Made by a program: the position numbers and the translations under genes. Shown piece after piece: positions 53,239-63,923 of a stretch of 64,000 nucleotides of DNA (positions within the stretch are counted from its first letter, which is position 1; each line of letters begins with the position of its first letter). The notes beneath the pieces are model-generated. The model was not told the origin of the DNA. It saw nothing but the letters and a program-made list of their open reading frames with translations, and did not search any database. Source of the DNA: Massilia phyllostachyos (GTDB lineage: Bacteria > Pseudomonadota > Gammaproteobacteria > Burkholderiales > Burkholderiaceae_D); the NCBI RefSeq assembly GCF_021044825.1, contig NZ_JAJNOC010000001.1:1426001-1490000 (forward strand), written 5' to 3'.

Positions 53239-55224
53239 ATGCACGTCCAGCGTACCATCCTGGCGACTGCGGTTCTGGCCGCACTCGCTCCATTGTCGTT
53301 TGCCCAGACCACCACGAAACAACAGCAGCCCATCTCCACGGTCGTCGTGACCGCCAGCCCCTTTGCCGCCGCCGAAGGCGACCAGATCCTCACGCCGGCC
53401 AAGGTGCTGTCCGGCGACGAGCTGCGCGCGAAGCTCGGCAGCTCGCTGGGCGATACGCTCTCCAGTGAACTCGGGGTCTCGGCCTCGGCCTTCGGCGCCG
53501 GCGCCTCGCGTCCCATCATCCGCGGCCTGGAAGGCAACCGCGTCAAGGTGCTGGAGAACGGGATGTCGGTGTCCGACCTGTCCGGCCTGTCGAACGACCA
53601 CGCCGTCACCGGCGAAAGCGCGACCGCGCGCCAGATCGAGATCCTGCGCGGGCCGGCAGCGCTGCTGTACGGTTCGGGCGCCATCGGCGGCCTGGTCAAC
53701 GTCGTCAACGAGCGCATCCCGACCGAGCTGCACGAAAAGCCGACCGGCGTGGCCGAGACCCGCTACAGCAGCGTCGACCACGGCAAGGCCGTCTCCTTCT
53801 CCGGCGACGCGGCCGCCGGCCAGGTCGCGCTGCACGTCGACGGCAGCGGGAACGATAGCGGCGACTACCATGTGCCCGATGGGCCGGACGGCGACACGGT
53901 CCTGAACTCGGCGCTGCGCCAGCACACGCTGGGCGCGGGCGCCTCCTATATCGGCGAACGTGGCTTCTTCGGCGCCTCGGTCAGCTCGCTCAAGAAGCTG
54001 TACGGCATCCCGGGCGGCGAGGGCGCCCGCATCGACATGGAGCAGACCCGCTACGACATCGACGGCCAGCTCGATCAACCGATGCCCGGCTTCGACAAGC
54101 TGCGCTTCAAGGCCGGCCATACCGACTATGGCCACGTCGAGCTGAACGCCGAGGGCGGTCCGGAAACCATCTTCTCGAACCGCTCCACCGAAACCCGCCT
54201 GGAGCTGACCCACAAGCCGATCGCCGGCTGGGACGGCAGCTTCGGCGTGCAGACCGAGCACACGCGCTTCTCGGGCCTCAGTGCGGACAGCGGAGAATCG
54301 GCGACGGTGCCGGTGACGGTGTCGGACACATATGCGGCCTTCCTGGTCGAGCAGCGCCAGGTTGGCAGCGCGCGCGTGAATGCGGGCGTGCGCCTGGAGT
54401 CGGTCAAGCGCGAGCCGGAGGGCGGCATGCCGGGCCGCAGCTTCGACCTGCTGTCCTACTCGGCGGGCGCGGTGTGGCCGGTGGCGCAGGATTACTCGGT
54501 GGGCGTGACCGCCTCGGTGGCGCAGCGCGCGCCGGGCACCGACGAGCTGTATTCGGGTGGCCCGCACGAATCGACGCTGACCTACGACATCGGCAACCCG
54601 AACTTCAAGAAGGAGACGTCGCGCAACCTGGAGCTCTCGTTCCGCAAGAGCACCGGCATGCTGCGCTGGCAGGCCAACCTGTTCGAGAACCGCGTGCGCG
54701 ACTTCATCTACGGCGAAGTGAACGACACCCTGCTGGACGACGAGGGCATGCCGGGCGACGAGCTGCGCGAGCGCATCTTCCGCCAGGCAGACGCCACCAT
54801 CCGCGGGGCGGAAGCGGAGATCAGCTACAACCAGCATCCGGGCAGCCAGGGCTTGTCGCTGCGTGCTTTTGGGGACCTGTCGCGCGGCTCGCTCGACGAT
54901 GCGGGCAGCCTGCCGCTGCAGCCGGCCAAGCGGGTCGGGTTCGAGGCCGGCTACAAGCATGGCGCGCTGCGCGGCGGCGTGTCGGTGCTGCGCGCGCTGA
55001 AGCAGGAGCGGCTGGCGTCGTTCGAGACCACGCCGACGCCGGGGTACACGCAGCTCGATGCGAATCTGTCGTACACCCAGCATCTGCGCAATGCGGACCT
55101 GACCTGGTTCATCATCGGGAAGAATCTGCTGAACGAGGAAATCCGGGTGTCGACGTCGGTGTTGAAGGATATCGCGCCGCTGGCGGGGCGGAACATCACG
55201 GTGGGCGTGCGCGCGGCGTTCTGA
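53239..55224 (+). CDS. TonB-dependent receptor, ZnuD-like
   Basis: 661 residues. Signal peptide (TILATAVLAALAPLSFA), then a plug domain with TVVVTASPFAAAEG, SRPIIRGLEGNRVKVLENGM and EILRGPAALLYGSGAIGG, then the barrel ending in VGVRAAF. SNDHAVTGES and GGLVNVVNERIPTE follow the pattern of ZnuD, the zinc receptor of Neisseria and relatives, rather than siderophore receptors. Probably imports zinc or another metal complex across the outer membrane. I see no clear Zur or Fur box upstream. Co-transcription with the small His/Cys protein is likely. Confidence 0.85.
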   Translation: MHVQRTILATAVLAALAPLSFAQTTTKQQQPISTVVVTASPFAAAEGDQILTPAKVLSGDELRAKLGSSLGDTLSSELGVSASAFGAGASRPIIRGLEGNRVKVLENGMSVSDLSGLSNDHAVTGESATARQIEILRGPAALLYGSGAIGGLVNVVNERIPTELHEKPTGVAETRYSSVDHGKAVSFSGDAAAGQVALHVDGSGNDSGDYHVPDGPDGDTVLNSALRQHTLGAGASYIGERGFFGASVSSLKKLYGIPGGEGARIDMEQTRYDIDGQLDQPMPGFDKLRFKAGHTDYGHVELNAEGGPETIFSNRSTETRLELTHKPIAGWDGSFGVQTEHTRFSGLSADSGESATVPVTVSDTYAAFLVEQRQVGSARVNAGVRLESVKREPEGGMPGRSFDLLSYSAGAVWPVAQDYSVGVTASVAQRAPGTDELYSGGPHESTLTYDIGNPNFKKETSRNLELSFRKSTGMLRWQANLFENRVRDFIYGEVNDTLLDDEGMPGDELRERIFRQADATIRGAEAEISYNQHPGSQGLSLRAFGDLSRGSLDDAGSLPLQPAKRVGFEAGYKHGALRGGVSVLRALKQERLASFETTPTPGYTQLDANLSYTQHLRNADLTWFIIGKNLLNEEIRVSTSVLKDIAPLAGRNITVGVRAAF

Positions 55225-55249
55225 CGCCGATGGTTGTTACCCTCAAGAC

Positions 55250-55347
55250 CGTCGCACCGGGACTAGGCTTCCCCTTGGCCGGTGCCCAAGTTCGTAGCGC
55301 AGCAGGTACGCATGCAAAATTGGGCACCGGCCTTCGCCGGTGCGACG
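55250..55347. repeat. Inverted REP pair (BIME-like) after the ZnuD-like receptor
   Basis: The right arm 55320-55347 contains TTGGGCACCGGCC, a TT loop and CGCCGGTGCGACG. The left arm 55250-55289 is its inverted copy with 14 extra bases in the loop (CGTCGCACCGG ... GGCCGGTGCCCAA). The same pattern recurs at 28028-28056. Confidence 0.7.
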
Positions 55348-55374
55348 TTTACGAGTAGCGGGCCAAAGTTGCGC

Positions 55375-55809
55375 TCAGCGGGTCCAGTTGCATTTCCCGC
55401 GCACGATCGCGGCGGCCCAGAAGGGCAGGGCGAAGATCCCGCTGGCGCCGATGACCCAGCTCTTGGTCTCGATCGAATGGGGCTGGTGTTTCAGCGGATC
55501 CGGTCCCATGCAATGCGGCTTCTTCGCCTCCGAGAACTGGCGCGCAAATTCCTTGTACGCCCCACCGCTGAGGGCCGTGCCGTCAGAGGCTGTAAACGGT
55601 TTATCCGGATAATCCGCCATCACCTCGCGCACCGCCTTCCTGATCGCCTCGTCGCTCGGACGCGCCCCGGCGGGCGGTGGCGGGGCCTGCGTGTCGGGCA
55701 GCGCGAACGGGTCCTTCCCCACGTGCGGTGTCGCCTCCTGCCAGTCGGCATAGGCGGCAAACAGGGGCGCGGTGGCGAGGGCGAGGGCGGGTAGGGGCCA
55801 GGTTTTCAT
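55375..55809 (-). CDS. Hypothetical exported or membrane-bound protein
   Basis: 144 residues. A hydrophobic N-terminus (PLPALALATAPLFAAYA) looks like a signal peptide, followed by a Pro-rich stretch (DTQAPPPPAGARPSDE), a helical segment (IRKAVREVMADYPDKPF) and a C-terminal membrane helix (GASGIFALPFWAAAIV). Two cysteines. No family recognised. It is convergent with the ZnuD-like gene and divergent from the MATE gene. Confidence 0.7.
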   Translation of the reverse strand: MKTWPLPALALATAPLFAAYADWQEATPHVGKDPFALPDTQAPPPPAGARPSDEAIRKAVREVMADYPDKPFTASDGTALSGGAYKEFARQFSEAKKPHCMGPDPLKHQPHSIETKSWVIGASGIFALPFWAAAIVRGKCNWTR

Positions 55810-55924
55810 CCGGCGACTGTAGCCCGGCAGTTCTTAAGTCCATATTAACGGCGCCAATTTCATGTGAGGTGGATAAGTGCGCTCCACCACAGTGCGCCCA
55901 CGCCGGCTTGCGTACACTCGCCCC

Positions 55925-57349
55925 ATGGCACCCGACCGCAAAACCCTGTTCCTCGAAGGCTCGATTCCGCGCGCGCTGGTGACGCTGGCGATCCCCATCA
56001 TCCTGGCCAACCTGCTGCAGACCGGCTACCAGCTGACCGATGCCTTCTGGGTCGGCCGCCTGGGCGCGTCCGCGGTGGCGGCGGTGTCGGTGAGCTTCCC
56101 GGTCACCTTCCTCGTCATCGCCCTCGGCTCGGGCCTGGCGATGGCCGGCGCCACCATGACGGCGCAGTACGTCGGCGCCGGCCGCCAGGACATGGTCAAC
56201 CACGTCGCGGCCCAGACCATGCTGATGGTCGTGATCACCTCGGTGGTGTTCGGCGCGCTCGGCTACGTGCTGGCGCCGATGCTGCTGCGCCTTCTCGGCG
56301 TGGCGCCGGAAGTATTCGTGGGGGCGCTCGGCTTCCTGCGCGTTTCCTTTGTGGGCATCATCTTCGTGTTCATGTACGCGATGTTCCAGTCGCTGATGCG
56401 CGGCGTCGGGCAGACCCGGATTCCGCTCTACATCGTGGCCGGCACCGTGCTGCTGAACTTCTTGCTCGACCCGCTCTTCATCTTCGGCTGGGGCCCGGTG
56501 CCGGGGTTGGGCGTGATGGGCGCGGCCTATGCGACCTTGGTCACGCAGGCGATCGCGGCCGGCATCGGCATGCTGATTTTCCTGCGCGGCCGGCACGGCA
56601 TCGCGCTGCACTGGCGCGCCTTCAAGCCCGATCCGGTCTACCTGAAGCGCGCCTTCTTCCTTGGCGTCCCGGGCTCGGTCGAGCTGTCCACGCGCGCGCT
56701 GGGCCTGATGGTGATGTCCTTCCTGGTCGCCAGCTTCGGCACGCTCACCATCGCCACCTACGGCGTCGGCTCGAACATCCTGCAGGTGATCACGATTCCG
56801 GTGATGGGCGTGGCGATGGCGGTGGCGACGCTGGTCGGGCAGAACATCGGCGCCGGCAACATCGCGCGCGCCGAACGCATCACCTGGCTGGGCACCGCGG
56901 CCAGCTTCCTCATCCTCTCGGTGCTGGGAGGCGTCGCCTGGCTGTGCGCACCCTGGCTGGTGCGCTTCTTCATTCCCGACGACCCGCAGGTGATCGCCAA
57001 CGGCGCCCATTTCATCCGCATCATGTGCCTGGCCTGGGGCGGCATCGGCGTCCAGCTGTGCATCGTGTCGGCCTTCCGCGCTTCCGGCAACATGCTGGGC
57101 GCGATGATCATCGCGATGGTGTCGCAGTGGATGATCCAGTTCCCGCTCGCCTACGTGCTGGCCAAGCACACCACGCTGGGCGCGGACGGCCTGTGGTGGT
57201 CGTTCCCGGTGACGAACGTCGCGGTGGCGCTGATCTCGCTCGCGTGGTTCGCGCGCGGCAGCTGGAAGACGGTGCGCTTGACCGAGGACGACAAGCAGGT
57301 GGCGGAGGTTAGCAAGGAAGCGATGATCGAAGAGGGCGGCTTGCGTTAG
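55925..57349 (+). CDS. MATE-family multidrug efflux transporter
   Basis: 474 residues, twelve membrane helices in two homologous halves: LAIPIILANLLQTGYQLTDAFWVGRLG in the first and GVPGSVELSTRALGLMVMSFLVASFG in the second. The conserved MATE signatures AVAAVSVSFP and GVGSNILQVITIPVMGVAMA are present. Exports cationic drugs using H+ or Na+. The start at 55925 gives the normal N-terminus; the upstream extension to 55877 is not supported. Confidence 0.92.
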   Translation: MAPDRKTLFLEGSIPRALVTLAIPIILANLLQTGYQLTDAFWVGRLGASAVAAVSVSFPVTFLVIALGSGLAMAGATMTAQYVGAGRQDMVNHVAAQTMLMVVITSVVFGALGYVLAPMLLRLLGVAPEVFVGALGFLRVSFVGIIFVFMYAMFQSLMRGVGQTRIPLYIVAGTVLLNFLLDPLFIFGWGPVPGLGVMGAAYATLVTQAIAAGIGMLIFLRGRHGIALHWRAFKPDPVYLKRAFFLGVPGSVELSTRALGLMVMSFLVASFGTLTIATYGVGSNILQVITIPVMGVAMAVATLVGQNIGAGNIARAERITWLGTAASFLILSVLGGVAWLCAPWLVRFFIPDDPQVIANGAHFIRIMCLAWGGIGVQLCIVSAFRASGNMLGAMIIAMVSQWMIQFPLAYVLAKHTTLGADGLWWSFPVTNVAVALISLAWFARGSWKTVRLTEDDKQVAEVSKEAMIEEGGLR

Positions 57350-57401
57350 GCAACGCAGCCGCCGGAGACGCACTCGCGGGCTGGCGAGGCGCCAGGGCCT
57401 A

Positions 57402-58016
57402 TCAGCGACGGATGCCGTCCGTGCCCGTCGTGCCGGTGCCGGTCGAGGAGGTGCTGGTGCCCGTGGTGCCGGTCGTACCCGTGGTACCTGTCGTGCCGAT
57501 GGTGCCCGTCGTGCCAGTGGTGCCGCTGGTGCCCATGGTGCCCGTCGTGCCGACGGTGCCGGCCCTTCCAGTGGCATCCATGGTGCCGGTCGTACCGGAG
57601 GTGCCGATGGTTCCGGTAGTGCCGGTGGTGCCGGTAGTGCCACTCGTCCCCATGGTGCCCGTCGTACCCATCGTGCCTGTGGCGCCGGTGGTTCCGGTAG
57701 TGCCCGTCGTGCCGGTGGTACCTGTGGTACCTGTGGTACCCATGGTGCCGGTAGTGCCCGTGGTGCCGCTGCTACCCATGGTGCCCGTGCCGTTCATCGA
57801 ACCGCTGCTCTCCGTGGCGGTGCGGCCGGTCTTGTTCTTCTGCTGCCTGGTCGCGCTGCGCGTGCCGGTGTTGCCGCTGGCCGAGCTCTGGCCGCTGGCC
57901 TGCGAGCCCGCCTGGCTCCCGCTCGTGCTGGTCTGTGCCGAGGCGATGGGCGACATGCTCATGGCGGCGGCGACCGAGGCGCCGAGCATTGCTTTCAACA
58001 GGGTCTGCTGTTTCAT
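57402..58016 (-). CDS. Exported Gly/Thr tandem-repeat protein
   Basis: 204 residues. Signal peptide ([22 protein letters not shown]), then a Ser/Gln/Gly-rich part, then more than 100 residues of the tripeptide-like repeat Gly-Thr-Thr/Met-Gly-Thr broken by occasional Ser, Ile, Asp or Ala. AGGAG precedes the ATG at 58016. No domain is recognisable; it should be a flexible secreted or surface protein. The DNA under the repeat is a 9-bp tandem array, so the length will vary between strains. Confidence 0.8.
   Translation of the reverse strand: MKQQTLLKAMLGASVAAAMSMSPIASAQTSTSGSQAGSQASGQSSASGNTGTRSATRQQKNKTGRTATESSGSMNGTGTMGSSGTTGTTGTMGTTGTTGTTGTTGTTGTTGATGTMGTTGTMGTSGTTGTTGTTGTIGTSGTTGTMDATGRAGTVGTTGTMGTSGTTGTTGTIGTTGTTGTTGTTGTSTSSTGTGTTGTDGIRR
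57430..57790. repeat. Degenerate 9-bp tandem array in the Gly/Thr gene
   Basis: About forty imperfect copies of a nine-base unit of the type GTGCCGGTG / GTACCCGTC (plus strand), coding for Gly-Thr-Thr or Gly-Thr-Met on the minus strand. All units are multiples of three, so slippage keeps the frame. Not a CRISPR: there are no unique spacers. Confidence 0.8.
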
Positions 58017-58406
58017 AATCGATCTCCTGATTCTCGTGTGGGGAAAAGCTCAACAATATCAATGACATGGGTGAGCTTGGCAAGTGGAGCAAGTGTAGGT
58101 GGAGGGATTCGGAACGAGCGCGCGGTAGCCACCCGGAAATCATTCAAGGGAAGTCAAAGCCGGCAGTATCAGTACGCCAGGTACTGATTCCAGTGCCGTA
58201 TTCATGAGCACAATTCATAAGGTCTTGCTCTTCTGGCACAAAAGAGCGCGCTTCCCCGGGCCCTACAATGGGGGGATTTGGCGCGGCATCCACATGGCGT
58301 CAAGCGCACGCCGAAAAAGTTGGAAAAGCGTTATGTTCTCGGCTTCGCCCATGCATGCGCGTTTCCGTCAAATCGCCCCCATTTCACCGTCCAGAAAGGA
58401 ACAACG
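58017..58406. other. Divergent intergenic region Gly/Thr gene / paoA
   Basis: No gene is seen. It contains the dyad at 58161-58199 and presumably promoters for both directions. A near sigma-54 match (TGGCAC at 58234) has wrong spacing and is not accepted. Confidence 0.5.
58161..58199. promoter_or_regulatory. Operator-like nested dyad upstream of paoA
   Basis: ATCAGTAC, five-base spacer, GTACTGAT is a perfect 8-bp inverted repeat (58168-58188), nested in an outer CGGCA/TGCCG pair. No T-run follows, so a protein-binding site is more likely than a terminator. Confidence 0.55.
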
Positions 58407-59057
58407 ATGCCCGACTTCGATCCCAACCGGCGCCAGCTCCTGAAGGCGTCGACCGTCGCCGTCGGCGGCGTCGCGGTCGCCTCCCAGCTTGCGCAGCCCG
58501 CGCAGGCCGCTCCCGCCGCCCAGCCGGCAACCAACACGACGCCCACCACCATGAGCATCCGCCTGAAAGTCAACGGTATCGAACACCAGCTGATGGTCGA
58601 CCCGCGCACCAGCCTGCTCGACGCGCTGCGCGATCGCCTGCACCTGACCGGCAGCAAGAAGGGTTGCGACCAGGGCCAGTGCGGCGCCTGCACCGTCCTC
58701 ATCGACGGCCGCCGCACGACCTCCTGCCTGACGCTGGCCGTGATGCAGGAAGGCCACGAGATCACCACCATCGAAGGCCTCGGCACCCCGACCAACCTGC
58801 ACCCGCTGCAGCGCGCTTTTGTGAAGCACGACGGCTTCCAGTGCGGCTTCTGTACGCCGGGGCAGATCTGTTCGGCCGTCGGCATGCTGGAAGAGATCCG
58901 CGCCGGCGCGCCGAGCCACGTGACGGCCGACCTGACCGCGCAGGTGGTGGCCAGCCCGATGGAATTCCGCGAGCGCATGAGCGGCAATATCTGTCGATGC
59001 GGCGCCTACTCGAACATCCAGGAAGCGATCGCCGAAGTCGCGGGGGTGAAACCATGA
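58407..59057 (+). CDS. paoA: Aldehyde oxidoreductase [2Fe-2S] subunit, PaoA type
   Basis: 216 residues. Twin-arginine signal RRQLLKAS at 8-15 followed by a hydrophobic and Ala-rich stretch, so the complex is exported folded to the periplasm. Two [2Fe-2S] centres: [16 protein letters not shown] and TSCL, then [12 protein letters not shown] and [15 protein letters not shown] precedes the ATG at 58407. First gene of paoABC; its stop overlaps the paoB start (ATGA). Confidence 0.93.
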   Translation: MPDFDPNRRQLLKASTVAVGGVAVASQLAQPAQAAPAAQPATNTTPTTMSIRLKVNGIEHQLMVDPRTSLLDALRDRLHLTGSKKGCDQGQCGACTVLIDGRRTTSCLTLAVMQEGHEITTIEGLGTPTNLHPLQRAFVKHDGFQCGFCTPGQICSAVGMLEEIRAGAPSHVTADLTAQVVASPMEFRERMSGNICRCGAYSNIQEAIAEVAGVKP

Positions 59058-60004
59058 AGGCCTTTACCTACGAACGCGCCAAGACGCCGCAGGAAGCCGC
59101 CGCCACCGCCGCGCGCATCCCGAATTCCCGCTTCGTGGCGGGCGGCACCAACCTGCTCGACCTGATGAAGCTGCAGATCGAGACGCCGTCCCACCTCATC
59201 GACGTCAACGACCTGGCGCTGGACCGCATCGAGCCCTTGCCGAACGGCGGCCTGCGCATCGGCGCCCTGGTGAGGAACAGCGACCTGGCCGCCGACCTGC
59301 GCGTGCGGCGCGACTACGGCGTGCTGTCGCGCGCCCTGGTGGCCGGCGCCTCGGGCCAGCTGCGCAACCAGGCGACCACCGCCGGCAACCTGCTTCAGCG
59401 CACCCGCTGCCCCTATTTCTACGACACGAACCAGCCCTGCAACAAGCGCAAACCCGGCAGCGGCTGCAGCGCCATCGGCGGCTTCACCCGCCTGCACGCC
59501 ATCGTCGGCCAGAGCGAGGCCTGCATCGCCACGCACCCGAGCGACATGGCGGTCGCCATGCGAGTGCTCGACGCGCAGGTGGAAACGGTGTCCCCGACCG
59601 GCGCGACGCGCGTGATCCCGATCGCCGACTTCCACCGCCTGCCGGGCACCACGCCGCACATCGACCACAACCTGCAGCCCGGTGAATTGATCACGGCCGT
59701 GACCCTGCCGCCACCTGTCGGCGGCGTCCACGTCTACCGCAAGGTGCGCGACCGCGCTTCCTACGCCTTCGCGATCGTCTCGGTGGCCGCCATCGTGCAG
59801 CGCGACGGCACGGGGAGGGTGGCGCTGGGCGGCGTGGCGCACAAGCCGTGGCGCGTCGAGGCCGCGGAAGCCGCCATGCCGCGCGGCGCACAGGCTGCCG
59901 CCGCCGGCATCCTGCAGGGCGCGCGCACGACCGACGACAATGCATTCAAGGTGCCGCTGGTGGAACGCACGCTGGCCTCGATCATCGCTGAAGCGAAAGC
60001 TTAG
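59054..60004 (+). CDS. paoB: Aldehyde oxidoreductase FAD subunit, PaoB type
   Basis: 316 residues. FAD-binding [13 protein letters not shown] at the N-terminus and [25 protein letters not shown]-type segment in the middle (PaoB family). The insert [20 protein letters not shown] supplies cysteines for the extra [4Fe-4S] cluster that distinguishes PaoB from ordinary xanthine dehydrogenase FAD subunits. It links PaoA to electron acceptors. Confidence 0.93.
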   Translation: MKAFTYERAKTPQEAAATAARIPNSRFVAGGTNLLDLMKLQIETPSHLIDVNDLALDRIEPLPNGGLRIGALVRNSDLAADLRVRRDYGVLSRALVAGASGQLRNQATTAGNLLQRTRCPYFYDTNQPCNKRKPGSGCSAIGGFTRLHAIVGQSEACIATHPSDMAVAMRVLDAQVETVSPTGATRVIPIADFHRLPGTTPHIDHNLQPGELITAVTLPPPVGGVHVYRKVRDRASYAFAIVSVAAIVQRDGTGRVALGGVAHKPWRVEAAEAAMPRGAQAAAAGILQGARTTDDNAFKVPLVERTLASIIAEAKA

Positions 60005-60020
60005 GGATAAAGGAACTGCC

Positions 60021-62282
<2,262 letters not shown>

Positions 62283-62316
62283 GCACCCGACAAATTCGGG
62301 ACATGTGCCGGCGGGA

Positions 62317-62345
62317 CGGGGTGATATGATCACCCCGTTTTTTAT
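62317..62345 (+). terminator. Intrinsic terminator of paoABC
   Basis: ACGGGGTGAT and ATCACCCCGT form a ten-base-pair stem with a three-base loop followed by six Ts. Confidence 0.92.
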
Positions 62346-62359
62346 CCCGGCCGCCTGCA

Positions 62360-63295
62360 ATGCCATCACTTTCCCCGACGTCCACCGCGCACCCCATCCG
62401 CTGGTCCTTCCTGGTCCCCGCTTTTGCCCTGCTGGCCTTGAGCGTGATGATCTGGCGCTGGGGCGGGACGGTGGCCGATTCGCAGGCCTATTACGACACC
62501 GCGCGCTGGCTGCGCGGCGAGATCGACGCGAGTCAGCTGGTGGCGCCATTCCCCTACCGCGTGCTGGTGCCGGCCATCGCCGCCATCCTTCCGGGCGACC
62601 TGCGCAACACCTTCGCCGCGTTGAACTGGGTGCTGGTCACGGCCGGCGCCTGCCTGATGTCGGCCGCGGTACTGCGCGCCGGCCTGGGGCACAAGCGCGC
62701 CGTCGCGGCGGGCCTCCTGATGATCGTCGCGCTGCCGACTTTCTGGTATGCGCCGTACTTGCTGGTCGACCCGGGCTCGGTGTGCGCGCGCGCCGCCTTC
62801 GTGCTGGCGGTCGTCACCGGCCAGCCCTGGCTGGCGGCCGCGGCGGGCCTGGTCGGCACCGCGGTGCGCGAGGAGAACATCCTGCTGCTGGTGTGGCTGC
62901 TGGCGATGCGCCGCATCGCCTTCCTCCCCGGCCTGGCCTTCCTGGCCGCGGCCGGCGCCTGGATCGTGTCGCTGCGCTGGTTGCTGATCACCGGCCTGCC
63001 GGGCTACACCTGGGCGCCGAGCTGGTGGACGGTCGTGCATGCGCTGCAGGACGTGCGCTCGCTGCTGTCGATCGGCGGTACCGCCATCCTCGTCGTGCCG
63101 CTGGCAATCCGGGGCTGGCGCAGCGCGCCGGCCGTGCTGCGGCCGCTGGCGAGCCTGCTGTTCCTGATGGCGCTGCCGCCGCTGTACGCCGCGCTGTGCG
63201 TGCGCGTGGACGGGCGCGCGGTGTGGGGACTGTATCCCTTCCTCGTGCCGTTCGCGGTCTGCGCCGGCCTGCAAGTCAGGCAAGGCCGAGGTTGA
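62360..63295 (+). CDS. Polytopic membrane protein, possibly a GT-C-type glycosyltransferase
   Basis: 311 residues with about eight membrane helices. ADSQAYYDTARWL after the first helix and FPYRVLVPAIAAIL resemble the first periplasmic loop of polyprenyl-phosphate-sugar transferases, which carry a catalytic Asp there; TAVREENILLLVWLL lies in the middle. The family is not securely recognised. The start at 62360 lies just after the paoC terminator, so it has its own promoter or depends on readthrough. Confidence 0.7.
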   Translation: MPSLSPTSTAHPIRWSFLVPAFALLALSVMIWRWGGTVADSQAYYDTARWLRGEIDASQLVAPFPYRVLVPAIAAILPGDLRNTFAALNWVLVTAGACLMSAAVLRAGLGHKRAVAAGLLMIVALPTFWYAPYLLVDPGSVCARAAFVLAVVTGQPWLAAAAGLVGTAVREENILLLVWLLAMRRIAFLPGLAFLAAAGAWIVSLRWLLITGLPGYTWAPSWWTVVHALQDVRSLLSIGGTAILVVPLAIRGWRSAPAVLRPLASLLFLMALPPLYAALCVRVDGRAVWGLYPFLVPFAVCAGLQVRQGRG

Positions 63296-63319
63296 CGCCC
63301 GCGGCCAGCAGGCTATACT
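63292..63319 (+). promoter_or_regulatory. Sigma-70 promoter of rnk
   Basis: TTGACG (63292-63297), 16-base spacer, TATACT (63314-63319). Transcription would start near 63326, about 190 bases before rnk. Confidence 0.7.
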
Positions 63320-63328
63320 GGTCCTGCC

Positions 63329-63432
63329 ATGACCGCTTCACGTCTCACATCCCTGCTCACGTCCCCTAACACCGCCTGGCTCGTCCAGGCTCGGTGAGGA
63401 CAGCCGCACGCCGTTTTTCGTCCTCCCGAGCC
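63329..63432 (+). promoter_or_regulatory. Structured leader of rnk with a possible uORF
   Basis: An ATG three bases after the predicted transcript start opens a 22-codon frame (MTASRLTSLLTSPNTAWLVQ, Ala-Arg, stop at 63395-63397). GCCTGG/CCAGGC (63374-63390) forms one hairpin. A longer hairpin pairs 63388-63401 with 63420-63432 over 13 pairs. The two share bases 63388-63390, so they exclude each other. Confidence 0.45.
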
Positions 63433-63515
63433 TTCCCCATCGCCGCACACCGCCGTCCCCGCGACGGCGCCCACGTCATCGCCCGCAGCAGGCGGGCAAC
63501 CTTCAAGGAGTCAAC

Positions 63516-63923
63516 ATGAAACCATCCATCCTCGTATCGTGGCTCGATATGGACCGCCTCGACCGCATGCTCGATTCGCTGCCGGCCGCCCAGGCCGCGG
63601 CGCGCGACGCGCTGCTCGACGAACTCGGACGCGCATCGCTGGCCGAACCCTGGGAAATGCCGCCCGACGTCGTCACCATGAATTCGCGCGTGCGCTTTTC
63701 CTTCGACGGCGCGGACGAGGAAGTCGCGATGACCCTGAGCTATCCGAAGGATATGGGATCCAACCCTGACCAGCTGTCGATCCTGACCCCGGTCGGCACC
63801 GCGCTGCTCGGCCTGAAGACCGGCGATTCAATCAGCTGGCAGCGTCCGGACGGCGCCATGTTCGAGCTCACCGTGCGCGGGATCGAGTACCAGCCGGAGC
63901 GCGAAGGCGTATATCACCGCTAG
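63516..63923 (+). CDS. rnk: Nucleoside diphosphate kinase regulator (Rnk, GreA/B-like)
   Basis: 135 residues. A short N-terminal coiled-coil-like region (LDRMLDSLPAAQAAARDALLDEL) is followed by the GreA/GreB-type C-terminal FKBP-like domain: VVTMNSRVRFSF, MTLSYPKDM, ISILTPVGTALLGLKTGDSI-like and GIEYQPE. Rnk binds RNA polymerase at the secondary channel without cleavage activity. AAGGAG precedes the ATG. It has a leader of about 190 bases. Confidence 0.9.
   Translation: MKPSILVSWLDMDRLDRMLDSLPAAQAAARDALLDELGRASLAEPWEMPPDVVTMNSRVRFSFDGADEEVAMTLSYPKDMGSNPDQLSILTPVGTALLGLKTGDSISWQRPDGAMFELTVRGIEYQPEREGVYHR

Noticed and set aside
55601-57643. 680-codon open frame on the minus strand
   Set aside because: Antisense to the MATE gene; Arg/Pro/His-rich without a recognisable fold.
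57430-57790. Possible CRISPR array
   Set aside because: The repeats are contiguous 9-mers inside a coding sequence with no unique spacers and no cas genes.
58234-58249. Sigma-54 promoter upstream of paoA
   Set aside because: TGGCAC is present, but no GC occurs at exactly ten bases, so the -24/-12 spacing rule fails.
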